DNA of 51,145 nucleotides from positions 1 through 51,145 of the forward strand of contig NZ_JAMPTM010000015.1 in the NCBI RefSeq assembly GCF_025403375.1. The letters are read 5' to 3'. How positions within the stretch are numbered: the stretch's first letter is position 1; each line of letters starts with the position of its first letter. The notes under the pieces were generated by a model. It did not search any database, was not told the DNA's origin, and saw only the letters and a list, made by a program, of their open reading frames with translations. A program made the translations under genes and the position numbers. Shown one piece after another: positions 41,053 through 50,273 of the stretch. Origin of the DNA: Frankia gtarii. Lineage in GTDB: Bacteria; Actinomycetota; Actinomycetes; Frankiales; Frankiaceae.

Positions 41053-42537
41053 TCAGAAGGTCAGCCGCTGCAGCGCCGTCTCGTATCCCTTGGCCTGATC
41101 CTCGGTCAGGACCAGAGAAACCCGCAGGACCACGCCGCCCCGCACGTAGACGTACTCGGTGACCAGTGGATTTGCCTCGGTGACGGTCCGGAGTCGGGTG
41201 GCTCGCCGCTGGGCGACCGCCGCGTCGCGGAACGTCTCGACGGCCCCGCCGCGCTCGATCGCCCCCACCGGAGCCCCCGCCACCTCGTTCGAACCCACCC
41301 GCGGGTCGCTGAACGCGATCCGGCTGAAGTACCCGCCCGCCGCGCCCAGGAGACGGTCGGGGTCGCTGGCGGCGGTGTAGACGACGGTCGTGCGCAGCGG
41401 CAGGCCCGCCTCGGCCAGTCTGATCGCGACCTGCTCGGCGGTGAGGTTCGTCAGCAGGCCGCCGGCGCCGCCCTGGCCTGGGCCGGAAGTGCCGGGCGCG
41501 GGGGTCGGATCGGTCGGGGAGCCGGCAGTGCCGGCCGTTCCCGCCCTCGCCGGGGACGGGCTCGCCGTCGGCGCCGTGCCCGCTCGGTGCGCCGGTCCCA
41601 CCAGCCGGTTCAGCGCGTACCCGGCGGAGCCGGCCAGGACCGCTACTACCAGGACGAATGCAACATAAAGCAGCGGGCTGTTCCGTGTGGCCGCGTCCGG
41701 CGGCCCGCCATCGCGGTCGCGTCCGTCGATCCCCCCTCGTTCGCGGTGGCCCGCGCCGCCGGCGAGACCAGGCCGACCACTGTCAGGGCCCCGGCGGCCG
41801 ATGCCGCCTCCGGGGCCGCTGTAGGCCCCGCTGCCGGCCCGGTCCGCACCCGCGTGGGGCACAGTGTGGATGCCGGGATCGGTGTGGTCATCGTGGACTG
41901 GGCGGCGACCACGGTCGAATCTGGCCCCACGGTCGACGAGGGTGCCACGATCGGCCTGGACGGCGCCGTCGCCGTAACCTCCGCGGCTGTCGTACTCACC
42001 GGGAGGGCCGTACCTGTCGCGGCCGTCGTGGCCTCCGCGGCCGTCCAGTCTTCCGCGGCCGTCCTGGCGTCCGCGGCCGTCCTGGCGTCCGCGATCGTTG
42101 TATGGATCGGGATGGTCGTAAGGATCGCGGTCGGCATAGCCGTTGGAGTCGTCGTATCCACCGCGGTCGTCGTATCCACCGCGGTCGTTGCGGCCGCGGT
42201 GGTCCTCGTGAACGTGGCGGTCGTCATAGCCGCGACGTTCGCCGAAGGCCCTGGGATCGCCGCGGCCGCTGTGGTCGTCGTGGCCGCCGTGATCCTGGTA
42301 CCCGCCGCGACCGTCGTAGGCACCGGTGCCCGGGTAGGCGCCCGGACGGGCCTGATCGGCGCGGGTGGCGTGCGCAGCGCGATCGGCGCGGGTGCCGCGA
42401 CCATCGTCGTCGTGGCCGCCGAGGTCGTCGTGGCTGCCGAGGTCGTCGTACCCGCCGAAGTCGTCGTAGCGCCGGTACTCCCGTGCCGCCGGTGCCATCC
42501 ACTCCCCAAGGCGTCGAAATGTCACGCTTGAGGGCAC
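41053..42537 (-). CDS. membrane-anchored protein with long Asp/Arg/Gly/Tyr-rich cytoplasmic region
   Basis: About 280 N-terminal residues are low-complexity and rich in Asp, Arg, Gly and Tyr (GRNDRGGYDDRGGYDD, GRQDGRGRQDGRGRLDGRGG). One membrane segment follows (SPLLYVAFVLVVAVLAGSAG), then a Pro/Thr linker and a ~130-residue outer domain (LLTNLTAEQVAIRLAEAGLP, VRGGVVLRVSLVLTEDQAKG). Function is unknown. The disordered part may promote condensate-like or crowding behaviour, which is inference. The initial ATG 42537 is annotated; ATG 42498 (MAPAAREYRRYDD) is a likely alternative. The opposite strand is open over the same region, but it lacks domain structure, and the minus-strand protein has a clear membrane segment and folded domain. 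Confidence 0.65.
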   Translation of the reverse strand: MPSSVTFRRLGEWMAPAAREYRRYDDFGGYDDLGSHDDLGGHDDDGRGTRADRAAHATRADQARPGAYPGTGAYDGRGGYQDHGGHDDHSGRGDPRAFGERRGYDDRHVHEDHRGRNDRGGYDDRGGYDDSNGYADRDPYDHPDPYNDRGRQDGRGRQDGRGRLDGRGGHDGRDRYGPPGEYDSRGGYGDGAVQADRGTLVDRGARFDRGRRPVHDDHTDPGIHTVPHAGADRAGSGAYSGPGGGIGRRGPDSGRPGLAGGAGHRERGGIDGRDRDGGPPDAATRNSPLLYVAFVLVVAVLAGSAGYALNRLVGPAHRAGTAPTASPSPARAGTAGTAGSPTDPTPAPGTSGPGQGGAGGLLTNLTAEQVAIRLAEAGLPLRTTVVYTAASDPDRLLGAAGGYFSRIAFSDPRVGSNEVAGAPVGAIERGGAVETFRDAAVAQRRATRLRTVTEANPLVTEYVYVRGGVVLRVSLVLTEDQAKGYETALQRLTF

Positions 42538-42689
42538 CCTACGCGTCTACCGGTCCGAACCCTCGGTGCACCGCGGCAGCGGGCCGGGTTCGCCGGGTGA
42601 CTCTGCGGCCCTGGCCGCCGCGTCCGGGCGAGTGGCTGACGGGCCGGCCGATGGCCCGCGTGGGCACACCCCCGCCACCCCCGCGGGCG

Positions 42690-43352
42690 CTATCCGACCG
42701 GTGAGGACTTGGCGACCACCGCGATCAGCAGGCCGCCCCCGGTGGTGAGAAGCATCTGGGTGAGCCGTACGTCGTCGCGCACGGCGGTGGCGAGCTCGCG
42801 GACGGCAACCGCGTCCGGGCCGCGGGCGCCGGGGTCGACGGCTTGGCCCTCGGCCAGCACGCCCGCGAACACGACCACTCCGCCCGGGCGGAGCAGCCGT
42901 AGTGCCTGGGTGAGGTACTCGGTGCCCTCACGCCGGTCGGCGTCGCAGAACACCAGGTCGTAGGCGCCGTCGGTGAGGCGGGGGAGGACGTCGAGCGCGC
43001 GGCCCGTGATGAGCCGGCTGCGGCCCGGCGCCATTCCGGCGTCGGCGTAGGTGCGGCGCGCCAGCCGAAGGTGCTCGGCCTCGACGTCGATGGTGGTTAG
43101 GGTTCCGTCGGGCCGCATCCCGCGCAACAACCAGGTACCGGAGACTCCGGTACCGGTGCCGATCTCGACGACCGCGCGGGCACTCACGGCGGCGGCGAGG
43201 AAGCGCAGGACCGCACCGGCACCGGGGCTGACCGGGACGATCCCGACCTCCTCGGCGCGGGCGCGGGCAGCACGAAGGATCGGGTCTTCCAACAGGAAGC
43301 CCTCGGCATAGGCGGCGGCGGAGTCGAGCTCGCCGATTTCGGTGTCCGGCAT
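42690..43352 (-). CDS. O-methyltransferase, SAM-dependent
   Basis: Class I methyltransferase of the Methyltransf_3 type: [20 protein letters not shown] binds [23 protein letters not shown] holds the acidic ribose-binding residue, and [15 protein letters not shown] is the metal or catalytic loop of the CCoAOMT-like family. 220 residues, the usual length. The position divergent from sigE corresponds to Rv1220c beside sigE in M. tuberculosis (known from memory). Substrate unknown. Confidence 0.88.
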   Translation of the reverse strand: MPDTEIGELDSAAAYAEGFLLEDPILRAARARAEEVGIVPVSPGAGAVLRFLAAAVSARAVVEIGTGTGVSGTWLLRGMRPDGTLTTIDVEAEHLRLARRTYADAGMAPGRSRLITGRALDVLPRLTDGAYDLVFCDADRREGTEYLTQALRLLRPGGVVVFAGVLAEGQAVDPGARGPDAVAVRELATAVRDDVRLTQMLLTTGGGLLIAVVAKSSPVG

Positions 43353-43368
43353 GACATCCGCAGCCTAC

Positions 43369-43395
43369 GGGAACGGGAGAGCACAGAGGCGCGTT
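43369..43395 (+). promoter_or_regulatory. SigE-type ECF promoter upstream of sigE
   Basis: GGGAAC (43369-43374), 17 nt, CGTT (43392-43395) matches the -35/-10 pattern of SigE-class ECF promoters in actinobacteria (GGAAC-N17/18-CGTT). It lies about 50 nt upstream of GTG 43443. This suggests that sigE controls its own transcription. Confidence 0.55.
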
Positions 43396-43442
43396 CATCT
43401 GGTCAACGCGCATCGTGTCGAGGAACGAGGGGAGAAACATCG

Positions 43443-44330
43443 GTGTCCGCAGCGGGATTCGCCGCTCCCTGGCCGGCTCGTCGGGTACGTTCGACGCGAA
43501 CCGACCGAGAGGCGGCCGTGGCTGCACAGGACTCCGGGGCGGGTTCCGACGCCGCCGGCGCCGCCGCCACCACAGATGTTTCCGGTTGGGTGCCTCCGTC
43601 CTGGGAGGACGTGGTCCGCGAGCACGGCAACCGGGTCTATCGGCTTGCCTACCGTCTCACCGGCAACGCCCATGACGCCGAGGACCTCACGCAGGACGTC
43701 TTCGTACGCGTGTTCCGGTCCCTGGCGGACTACACGCCCGGCACCTTCGAGGGCTGGCTGCATCGGATCACGACCAATCTCTTCCTCGACCGCATGCGGC
43801 GGCAGCAGAAGATTCGCTTCGACGCGCTGCCCGAGGACACCGAGCGCCTGGCCGGGCGTGAGGCGAGCCCCGAGGCGGTCTACGCCGAGGCCCATCTCGA
43901 TGCCGACGTCGAGGCGGCGCTCGCGGCGCTGCCACCCGACTTTCGGGCCGCCGTGGTGTTGTGCGATATCGAACAGCTCTCCTACGAGGAGATCGCCCAG
44001 ACCCTTGGCGTGAAGCTCGGCACGGTCCGCAGCCGTATCTCGCGCGGACGGGCGATGCTGCGGGCCGCGCTGGCGGACCGCGCGCCCCGCACCGTCGACG
44101 GCGCCGTGCTGATCGCCGCCGCCGAGGACCCGGACGACATGTACGCCAGTCCCGCGGCCCCGGCCGGCCGGGGCGATGCGCTCGGTACGGCCGGTGCCGA
44201 ATCTGGTCAGTCGGCCGCCTCGCCCGGCTCACGGCGAAACCGTGACGATGGCCGTGCCAGAGGCGGGCGGCGGCGTGGAGCCGTGCCCGCCGGAAGCAAG
44301 GGTGGTGCTCCCGCGGAGCGGCCCGCGTGA
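43443..44330 (+). CDS. sigE: ECF RNA polymerase sigma factor, SigE-like
   Basis: Region 2: [60 protein letters not shown]. Region 4: [40 protein letters not shown] and [11 protein letters not shown]. This is the ECF group that responds to envelope stress together with a zinc-binding anti-sigma factor. The N-terminus has ~50 extra residues; GTG 43518 (VAAQDSG) is an alternative start. A C-terminal tail of ~80 residues beyond region 4 is disordered and basic. Its stop overlaps the anti-sigma gene start (GTGA). Its own upstream region carries a SigE-type promoter. Confidence 0.92.
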   Translation: MSAAGFAAPWPARRVRSTRTDREAAVAAQDSGAGSDAAGAAATTDVSGWVPPSWEDVVREHGNRVYRLAYRLTGNAHDAEDLTQDVFVRVFRSLADYTPGTFEGWLHRITTNLFLDRMRRQQKIRFDALPEDTERLAGREASPEAVYAEAHLDADVEAALAALPPDFRAAVVLCDIEQLSYEEIAQTLGVKLGTVRSRISRGRAMLRAALADRAPRTVDGAVLIAAAEDPDDMYASPAAPAGRGDALGTAGAESGQSAASPGSRRNRDDGRARGGRRRGAVPAGSKGGAPAERPA

Positions 44331-45154
44331 CCGAGCATCTTGGCGACCGGATCTCGCCCCTCATCGATCACCAGCTTGATCCCGGTGCGCGGGATCGTGC
44401 GCTCGCGCACCTCGCCGGCTGTGGGGACTGCCAGCGTGAGGTGGCGGCGCTTCGCCAGGTGAAGGCCCGGTTGGTCGCGCTCGGCGACCCGGCGCTGCCC
44501 GAGAACGTCGCCGACCGACTGCTGCGCATCGGCGCCGGGATGGCAGGCACGGCCCACCCCGAGCCCGAGCATCGCCGCTCCCCGCCGGGTTCCGGTGGCG
44601 TGGCTGCAGGCGCAGGCGTGCGGCCCGCGGGTGCCGTTCCGCCCGCCCATGCGGCCTCGGCGGCCGCTGGCCGGGTCACGTCTGCCGGTGGTCCCTCGTC
44701 GTCGCCCGCGCGGCGCCCCGATGTCATCGGCCACGGCCGGCGTGCGGCGCAGCCGACCGACCGGGTGGCCTCCCGGGGCGGAACGCGCCGCAGAGCCCTC
44801 GAATCACCCGGCGGGACTGGGCGCGGCGCCAGGGCGGCGCCGCGTCGGGGCGCCCCTCGTCGGCCGGGAGCCCGGCCGGGCCGAACGGGGGATCGGCCTC
44901 GCCGGCCGCCATCGCCACCCCTGCGGCCCGTCCAAGGGCGTTCGAGTATGCGCCGCACGCTGCTCGGCTCCGCCGCGCTGCTGATGCTCGCCGTCACCGG
45001 GGCTGCCGTCGCGGACGGCCGGAGCAGCGCGCGTCCGGGCGGTCCCATCGCGGTGCCGACCGTTTCCTCCGTAGTCGCTCCAGGCTCTTCGACCGGTAGT
45101 TCCCTGCGCCTGATCCCCATGTTCGCGCCGATGAAGGTGTCGTTGCACCGTTGA
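44327..45154 (+). CDS. rseA: zinc-binding anti-sigma factor (RseA-like)
   Basis: N-terminal ZAS domain with H28-x3-C32-x2-C35 in [19 protein letters not shown], which binds zinc and holds the sigma factor. Then come about 130 residues of basic Pro/Arg/Gly linker, a membrane-like segment ([20 protein letters not shown]), and a short outer tail. The linker is much longer than in RseA of mycobacteria. Translational coupling to sigE by a GTGA overlap gives near-stoichiometric expression. Release of SigE probably follows stress-induced proteolysis or phosphorylation, as known in the family. Confidence 0.87.
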   Translation: MTEHLGDRISPLIDHQLDPGARDRALAHLAGCGDCQREVAALRQVKARLVALGDPALPENVADRLLRIGAGMAGTAHPEPEHRRSPPGSGGVAAGAGVRPAGAVPPAHAASAAAGRVTSAGGPSSSPARRPDVIGHGRRAAQPTDRVASRGGTRRRALESPGGTGRGARAAPRRGAPRRPGARPGRTGDRPRRPPSPPLRPVQGRSSMRRTLLGSAALLMLAVTGAAVADGRSSARPGGPIAVPTVSSVVAPGSSTGSSLRLIPMFAPMKVSLHR

Positions 45155-45522
45155 CGTCGCGCTCCCGTGTGCCTGCCGGTGACGCGTACTGAACGTCGCG
45201 GAAACATTTGCTCCCCCGCCAAGCCTGCGCCGGCCGCATCCGTACTGCCTCAAGTTCCCTTCCGGGGGTGCCCACATGTGGCGGTCGACGTGTGGAGCAG
45301 CAGGGACCGTCCGCGCTTTCACCCCCGTCCGGGCGACGGGCAGATGCTACTAACCGATACCTAAAAAGCTTTTTTTCGGCTGTTCAGCGGTAGAGGTCTC
45401 CTCTGCTCTGATCTGAGGCTTTACCGTGTAACCCGCTCGAGGTCGTTGCGCGGGGCCTCCCAGGACGGAACCGGTTGCCGGTGTTCCGCCGTGTCGCGCG
45501 ACGAGCGAGTCGGGAGGTCGTG
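45155..45522. other. intergenic region upstream of htrA
   Basis: About 370 nt without a gene. It contains AAAAAGCTTTTT at 45363-45374, a rare A/T palindrome in this GC-rich DNA that could be part of a terminator or promoter, and a candidate SigE-type promoter near 45467. No structured RNA family was recognised. Confidence 0.5.
45467..45493 (+). promoter_or_regulatory. candidate SigE-type promoter and dyad upstream of htrA
   Basis: GGAAC (45467-45471), 18 nt, CGTG (45490-45493) approximates the SigE consensus. The same site forms a dyad CGGAAC-(11 nt)-GTTCCG at 45466-45488. It lies about 30 nt before the htrA start. Confidence 0.4.
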
Positions 45523-48180
45523 GTGGACGGCAGCGACAACAAGGCGGCGATCGCCAGCATGGATCCGGTCGACACGCCGAGCAGGCCGCGGCGCCTCGAA
45601 CGGTCACCCCTGGTCATCGACCCGTCCGCCCTGCCCGGGTGCGGCGAGACCGACCCGGCCGCGGATCATGAGGCCGCCGGGCGACCCGCCGCCGGTCATG
45701 CCGAGGCCGGCAGCCCTACCGCTCCTACCGCTCCTGCTCGTCTCGTCGGCTCGGCTGCTGCTGACAGTGCCGTCGTCCCGCCGGCTGCTGCCGGTCCCGC
45801 CGCTACGGCCGTTCGCGCCGACCGAGGGCAGGCCTCGGCGGTTCCGGGCGAGCGGGACGCCGACCGGCGACCCTTCGCACACGGCGCCCGCGACGAGACG
45901 ACGATCCCGTCGACCTCGGCTGCGATGCCGACCAGCCCGCCACCCCGTACGTTCAAGGCAACGGTCCCGCCCGACCAGCCACCCTCCGCCGCGCCGTCCG
46001 CGGGCGTCGTCCCGGCGCCGCCCGTGCGCAGCCCGGCGTCGGGCGCTCGGTCCGCACCGTCCGTGGGGACAGCGCCGGTGCAGGCGGCTCTGCCGGCCGC
46101 GGGGACCACGCCGCCGACGACAGGGACTGTGCCGGCACAGGGGACTGCGCCGGAGAGTCGAGTTGGGCCAGCGGGCCGAGGCGGCCCGGCGCGCGATGTT
46201 GAGCGCACACCTGTGGCCGGGACGTCCAACGGCGTCACGTCGCCCGACAACGACGCACTGCCGCTGGCCGACGGCGCGCTGCCCACCAGGGGCGGCGCCG
46301 GGGCGCGAGCGAGCGCCCCCGACGCACCGGACGGACTCGAGGTGTTCGACGAGATGCCCGCCGACGGCGCGGCGGGTCCGCCTCCGGATGCCGTGGGGCC
46401 GGATACGGCCGGATCGGAGCAGGCAGCGCCGCCCCCCGCGGCGCGCCCGTCAGTCCGCCGGCCGCCGGTACCCCCGCCGAGCGAGGGCGGGCAGCGCCCG
46501 TCGAGCGGTGCCCGGCACGGGCGGCATTCCGGCCGTGGCGCTGGTGGCGCTGGTAGTACCGGTGCCATGGCGGCTGAGACCAGGGTGGAACGGCCTTCGA
46601 GGTCGACCTCGGAGGCCTCGGGAAGCCGGGCGCTCACCACGCAGGCAGCAGGGAACGTCACCGTGGCCGCCGGGTCACAGCCGACTCCAGGGGACCGCGG
46701 TGGGTCGGCGACGATGGCCGCGCTGCGGCGGGGCGCTGGCCGGCCCGCCGAATCCAGGTCGGCTCCGAGCGGACGTACCGGGTCGGGAGCGACCGTCGCG
46801 CCGGCTCGTGAGCCCGCCCGGGGCATCGGATCGGTGACGGCACTGCGGCCCGCTCGGCCTGCTCGGCGCGTCGGCATCGCCGGGCCCGGCGGGGACGCGA
46901 AGCCGGACCCGTGGGCTGGGGGCGCCGGCGATGCCGGCGATGCCGGCTATCACGGCGAGGACGGCGAGGGCGGCAGCGCCGCGGCGCCCGCATTCTCGGC
47001 GCGGCGGTCAGCGCCGGGTGGCGGCACGAGGCCGGGTGGCGGCGCGAGGCTGGGGGGGCGCCCGATCGTCCTCGGCTGGCGGGTGCTGCTCGTGTGCATG
47101 CTCGTCGCGGGGCTGGTGGGCGGTGCGATCAGCGGCCTGGCCGTCGCCATCACCACAGGTGACACCAGCGTCGAGCCGGTGAAGACGCTTGGTGTCGGCA
47201 GTCCGGCTCCCGTCACGGACCGCCGCACGGTCGCCGCGGTCGCCGCGGCCGCGTTGCCCACCGTGGTCACGGTCGACGTCGGTGGGGCCGGCGACGACGG
47301 CAGTGGCGGCACCGGCTCCGGAGTGATCATCAGCTCGGATGGTTACATCCTCACGAACAACCATGTCATCGCGCCCGCCGTCGCCAACGGCAGTCCGATC
47401 TCGGTGCGCCGCTACCAGGAGTTCGGCCAGATCCAGGCCCAAGTCGTCGGGCGTGACCCGCAGACCGACCTCGCCGTGCTGCGCATTCCGGCGCCGACGC
47501 CGCTGCCTGCCGCGACGCTGGGCCAGTCCGGCTCGCTCGTGGTCGGGGCGCCGATCGTCGCCATCGGCGCGCCGCTGGGCCTGTCCGGGACGGTGACGAC
47601 AGGTGTCGTCAGCGCCCTGGACCGCAATCCGACGGTGCCGGCCGAGAACGGCACCGCCGCCACGGTCCTCATCGGCGCAATCCAGATCGATGCGGCGATC
47701 AACCCGGGGAACTCCGGTGGCCCGCTGCTCGATGCGCTCGGGCAGGTCGTCGGGATCAACGCGGCGATCGCCGCGGTCCCCGGCCACGAGGAGCAGACCC
47801 AGAGCGGCAGCATCGGCGTGGGCTTCGCCATTCCGGTGGACTTCGCGCGCTCCGTCGCCCAGGAGCTCATCGCGACCGGTCGGGCCACCCATCCCTACGT
47901 CGGTGCCTCGGCTGCCACCGTCACCGCGGGCGAGGCGACGGCGACCGGCGGGGTTCCCGGCGCCCGGTTGGTGAGCCTCGTTTCCGACGGCCCGGTGGCC
48001 CGTGCCGGACTGCGGGTCGGCGACGTCATCACCCGGATCGACGCGAACACGATCCGCGGGACGAATGATCTGCTCGTGGCGGCTCGGCTGCACCGGGTAG
48101 GCGACAAGGTCATCGTCACCTATGTGCGTGGCGGCGTCACCGCAACCGCCCAAATGACACTCCAGGAACAACAGAACTGA
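45523..48180 (+). CDS. htrA: HtrA/DegP-like serine protease with long disordered N-terminus
   Basis: The first ~510 residues are low-complexity and rich in Pro, Ala, Gly, Arg and Ser. A single membrane anchor follows (VLGWRVLLVCMLVAGLVGGA, about 515-543), then a trypsin-like protease with catalytic H614 (ILTNNHVIAP), D649 (TDLAVLRIP) and S731 (INPGNSGGPLLDALG), and a C-terminal PDZ domain (GPVARAGLRVGDVITRIDAN). It should degrade or refold misfolded proteins outside the membrane. The cytoplasmic region is far longer than in M. tuberculosis HtrA (528 residues in all). GTG 45523 is chosen for the GGGAGG at 45512-45517; the frame is open to 45475. Neighbours sigE, rseA and tatB form the usual envelope-stress cluster. 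Confidence 0.92.
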   Translation: MDGSDNKAAIASMDPVDTPSRPRRLERSPLVIDPSALPGCGETDPAADHEAAGRPAAGHAEAGSPTAPTAPARLVGSAAADSAVVPPAAAGPAATAVRADRGQASAVPGERDADRRPFAHGARDETTIPSTSAAMPTSPPPRTFKATVPPDQPPSAAPSAGVVPAPPVRSPASGARSAPSVGTAPVQAALPAAGTTPPTTGTVPAQGTAPESRVGPAGRGGPARDVERTPVAGTSNGVTSPDNDALPLADGALPTRGGAGARASAPDAPDGLEVFDEMPADGAAGPPPDAVGPDTAGSEQAAPPPAARPSVRRPPVPPPSEGGQRPSSGARHGRHSGRGAGGAGSTGAMAAETRVERPSRSTSEASGSRALTTQAAGNVTVAAGSQPTPGDRGGSATMAALRRGAGRPAESRSAPSGRTGSGATVAPAREPARGIGSVTALRPARPARRVGIAGPGGDAKPDPWAGGAGDAGDAGYHGEDGEGGSAAAPAFSARRSAPGGGTRPGGGARLGGRPIVLGWRVLLVCMLVAGLVGGAISGLAVAITTGDTSVEPVKTLGVGSPAPVTDRRTVAAVAAAALPTVVTVDVGGAGDDGSGGTGSGVIISSDGYILTNNHVIAPAVANGSPISVRRYQEFGQIQAQVVGRDPQTDLAVLRIPAPTPLPAATLGQSGSLVVGAPIVAIGAPLGLSGTVTTGVVSALDRNPTVPAENGTAATVLIGAIQIDAAINPGNSGGPLLDALGQVVGINAAIAAVPGHEEQTQSGSIGVGFAIPVDFARSVAQELIATGRATHPYVGASAATVTAGEATATGGVPGARLVSLVSDGPVARAGLRVGDVITRIDANTIRGTNDLLVAARLHRVGDKVIVTYVRGGVTATAQMTLQEQQN

Positions 48181-48246
48181 GTATTGGACATCTTTTCGTT
48201 GCCCAGGAGTTCCGCGCGGCAACATCGGGAGAGGTACGCTCAGCCG

Positions 48247-48762
48247 GTGTTCAACGGTGTCGGGTGGGGTGAAGTCGCAGTCCTGCTGCTGATCGGCCTG
48301 TTCGTCTTCGGCCCGGACAGGCTGCCCAAGGCGGCTCGGGACGCGGGGCGCATGCTGCGCCAGCTTCGGCAGATGGCCAACGGCATGCGCAATGATCTCC
48401 GGTCCGAGCTCGGCCCGGAATTCGCCGATCTCGACATCCGGGATCTGCATCCCAAGACTTTTGTCCGCAAGCACCTGTTCGAGGACGAGCTCCCGCTGCC
48501 GCCGTATCTGACGAAGCGGACCGCACTGGACGCGCTGCTCCTCGGCGACGACACGCCCGCGACCCCGTCGCTGACGAAGTCCTCTCTGCCGAAGGACGCC
48601 GCCCGCGAGCCGGGTCGCGCCGACACCCCCGCGCCGTCGGCCCCGTCGACGCCCGCGCTGCTGTCGAAGTCGTCGCCTCCCAAGGCGACCGCCTCCCGTC
48701 CCGTCCCGCTCCAGGCCACCGTCCAGCCGGACGCCGCCCCCTTTGACCCCGACGCCACCTGA
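48247..48762 (+). CDS. tatB: Sec-independent translocase subunit TatB
   Basis: N-terminal membrane helix with the TatA/B hinge: FNGVGWGEVAVLLLIGLFVF then GPDRLPKAARDAGRMLRQLR, an amphipathic helix. The rest is acidic and Pro/Ser-rich. TatB with TatC recognises twin-arginine signal peptides; the FAD oxidoreductase in this window is a likely client. Actinobacterial tatB next to htrA is standard. GTG 48247 gives the family N-terminus; the frame is open to 48184 without coding character. No tatA or tatC is present here. Confidence 0.92.
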   Translation: MFNGVGWGEVAVLLLIGLFVFGPDRLPKAARDAGRMLRQLRQMANGMRNDLRSELGPEFADLDIRDLHPKTFVRKHLFEDELPLPPYLTKRTALDALLLGDDTPATPSLTKSSLPKDAAREPGRADTPAPSAPSTPALLSKSSPPKATASRPVPLQATVQPDAAPFDPDAT

Positions 48763-48768
48763 GCTGCT

Positions 48769-49050
48769 TGACGTCCTCCCCGCCCTGAGGGACGGGGGTT
48801 CCTGCCGTGCCGCGCGGGTTCACGTGGCACCTCGGTGGGTTCCTGTTCCGCGGCCAGCCGCCCGGACAGGTCCGGGTCCTACGTCAGCTCCACAGGCGTT
48901 TACCGTCTCCGCCTGACTCGGCGTCGCTGCCGCGTCTTTGCGCCCAGCGGCGACCTTGCGCTGACCCTCGACGAGGATGTTCCGCGCGGCGTCGAGGTCC
49001 CGGTCGTGGCTGACACCGCTACGCGCATACATCGAGGGGCAGCAGCGCAC
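48769..49050 (-). pseudogene. TnpB (IS200/IS605 family) C-terminal remnant with right-end hairpin
   Basis: Minus-strand frame contains SHDRDLDAARNILVEGQRKV and ETVNACGADVGPGPVRAAGR, matching the end of TnpB (zinc-finger/RuvC region HDRDxNAARN). The preceding CxxC residues are replaced and everything upstream is missing, so no active nuclease is encoded. The fragment ends at 48775-48800 in a CCCCGCCC-TGAG-GGACGGGG hairpin followed by GGTTCCTGC on the plus strand, the typical end of IS605-type elements, where TnpB guide RNAs are also produced. The remainder of the gap to 49130 shows no gene. Confidence 0.7.
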
Positions 49051-49130
49051 AGTCGGACGCCCGCGGGCGCCGGGTGCCGGTGAGTGTCACCGGGGGACCG
49101 GGCGCCCGCGGGCGGTCTCTGCCGGGTGTC

Positions 49131-50273
49131 TCAGCGACCGGCGGGGGTCAGGTTGAGGCTGCGGCCGGCGAGGCCGCGGGAACGGTAGGTGAGGCGGTCG
49201 GCCACGGCGCGCAGGGCCTTGCTGGCCTCGCTGTCCGGCTCGGCGACGACGAGGGGGACGCCGTTGTCGCCGCCCTCGCGCAGGCGGACGTCCACCGGGA
49301 TCTGCGCGAGCAGGGGGACGTCGTGGCCGAGGACCCGGGTCAGCCGCTCGGCCACGGCGGCGCCGCCACCGGAGCCGAAGACGTCGACGCGCTCCCCGCA
49401 GTGCGGGCAGGGCAGCCAGGCCATGTTCTCGACGACGCCGACGACGTTCTGCCGGGTCTGCACCGCGATGGTGCCGGCGCGCTCGGCGACCTCGGTCGCG
49501 GCGAGCTGGGGGGTGGTGACCACCAGCAGCTCGGAGGAGGGCACGAGCTGGGCCAGGGAGATGGCGATGTCGCCGGTGCCGGGCGGCAGATCGAGCAGGA
49601 GGACGTCGAGGTCGCCCCAGAAGACGTCGGACAGGAACTGCTCGAGCGCACGGTGCAGCATCGGTCCGCGCCAGGTCACCGGCTCGTTCCCGCGGGTGAA
49701 CATACCGGTGGAGATGACCCGCACGCCGTGTGCCTGAGGCGGCATGATCATCTTCTCGACCTGTGTGGGCGGGCGTTCGATACCCAGCATCCGCGGCACG
49801 GAGTGGCCGTAGATGTCGGCGTCGAGCACACCGACGGACAGGCCCGTGCGGGCCATCGCCGCCGCCAGGTTCACGGTGATCGAGGACTTGCCGACGCCAC
49901 CCTTGCCGCTGGCGACGCCGTACACCCTGGTCATGGAGCCCGGTTGGGCGAACGGGATCATCTTGGGGGCGACCCCGCCGCGCAGCTTCGTGTGCAGGGC
50001 GGTGCGTTGCTCGTCCGTCATGACCTGCAGGTCGACACGGACCTCACGCACCCCCTCCACCGCGCTGACGGCGCGGCTGACGCGGTTGATGATCTCATCT
50101 CGCATCGGGCAGCCGGACACGGTGAGCAGCACCGTGATGTCAACCGAGCCGTCGTCGAGCACGTGGACCGACGAGACCATGTCCAGCTCCGTGATGGGGC
50201 GGCCGATCTCGGGATCGTGCACCGTCGCCAGAGCCGACTGGATCGCGTCGGAGGAAGGCCGGGATGGAGACAA
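49131..50273 (-). CDS. mrp: Mrp/ApbC-type P-loop ATPase, Fe-S cluster carrier
   Basis: N-terminal MIP18/DUF59 domain (residues ~1-95, VHDPEIGRPITELDMVSSVH) followed by the Mrp ATPase: deviant Walker A GKGGVGKSS (123-131), LDADIYGHSVPRMLG, LLLDLPPGTGDIAISLAQL, and the CPHCG pair C289/C292 that can bridge an Fe-S cluster in a dimer. Family role is delivery of Fe-S clusters to apo-proteins. The start is TTG 50273, the only start-like codon giving the family N-terminus besides CTG 50285; upstream in frame is a stop. In M. tuberculosis mrp lies close to tatB as well (known from memory). 380 residues. Confidence 0.92.
   Translation of the reverse strand: MSPSRPSSDAIQSALATVHDPEIGRPITELDMVSSVHVLDDGSVDITVLLTVSGCPMRDEIINRVSRAVSAVEGVREVRVDLQVMTDEQRTALHTKLRGGVAPKMIPFAQPGSMTRVYGVASGKGGVGKSSITVNLAAAMARTGLSVGVLDADIYGHSVPRMLGIERPPTQVEKMIMPPQAHGVRVISTGMFTRGNEPVTWRGPMLHRALEQFLSDVFWGDLDVLLLDLPPGTGDIAISLAQLVPSSELLVVTTPQLAATEVAERAGTIAVQTRQNVVGVVENMAWLPCPHCGERVDVFGSGGGAAVAERLTRVLGHDVPLLAQIPVDVRLREGGDNGVPLVVAEPDSEASKALRAVADRLTYRSRGLAGRSLNLTPAGR

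Noticed and set aside
41002-42531. A long plus-strand frame opposite the Asp/Arg/Gly/Tyr-rich membrane protein
   Set aside because: It reads as monotonous Val/Ala runs that mirror the repeats, with no domain or ribosome-binding site. The minus strand has a membrane segment and a folded outer domain.
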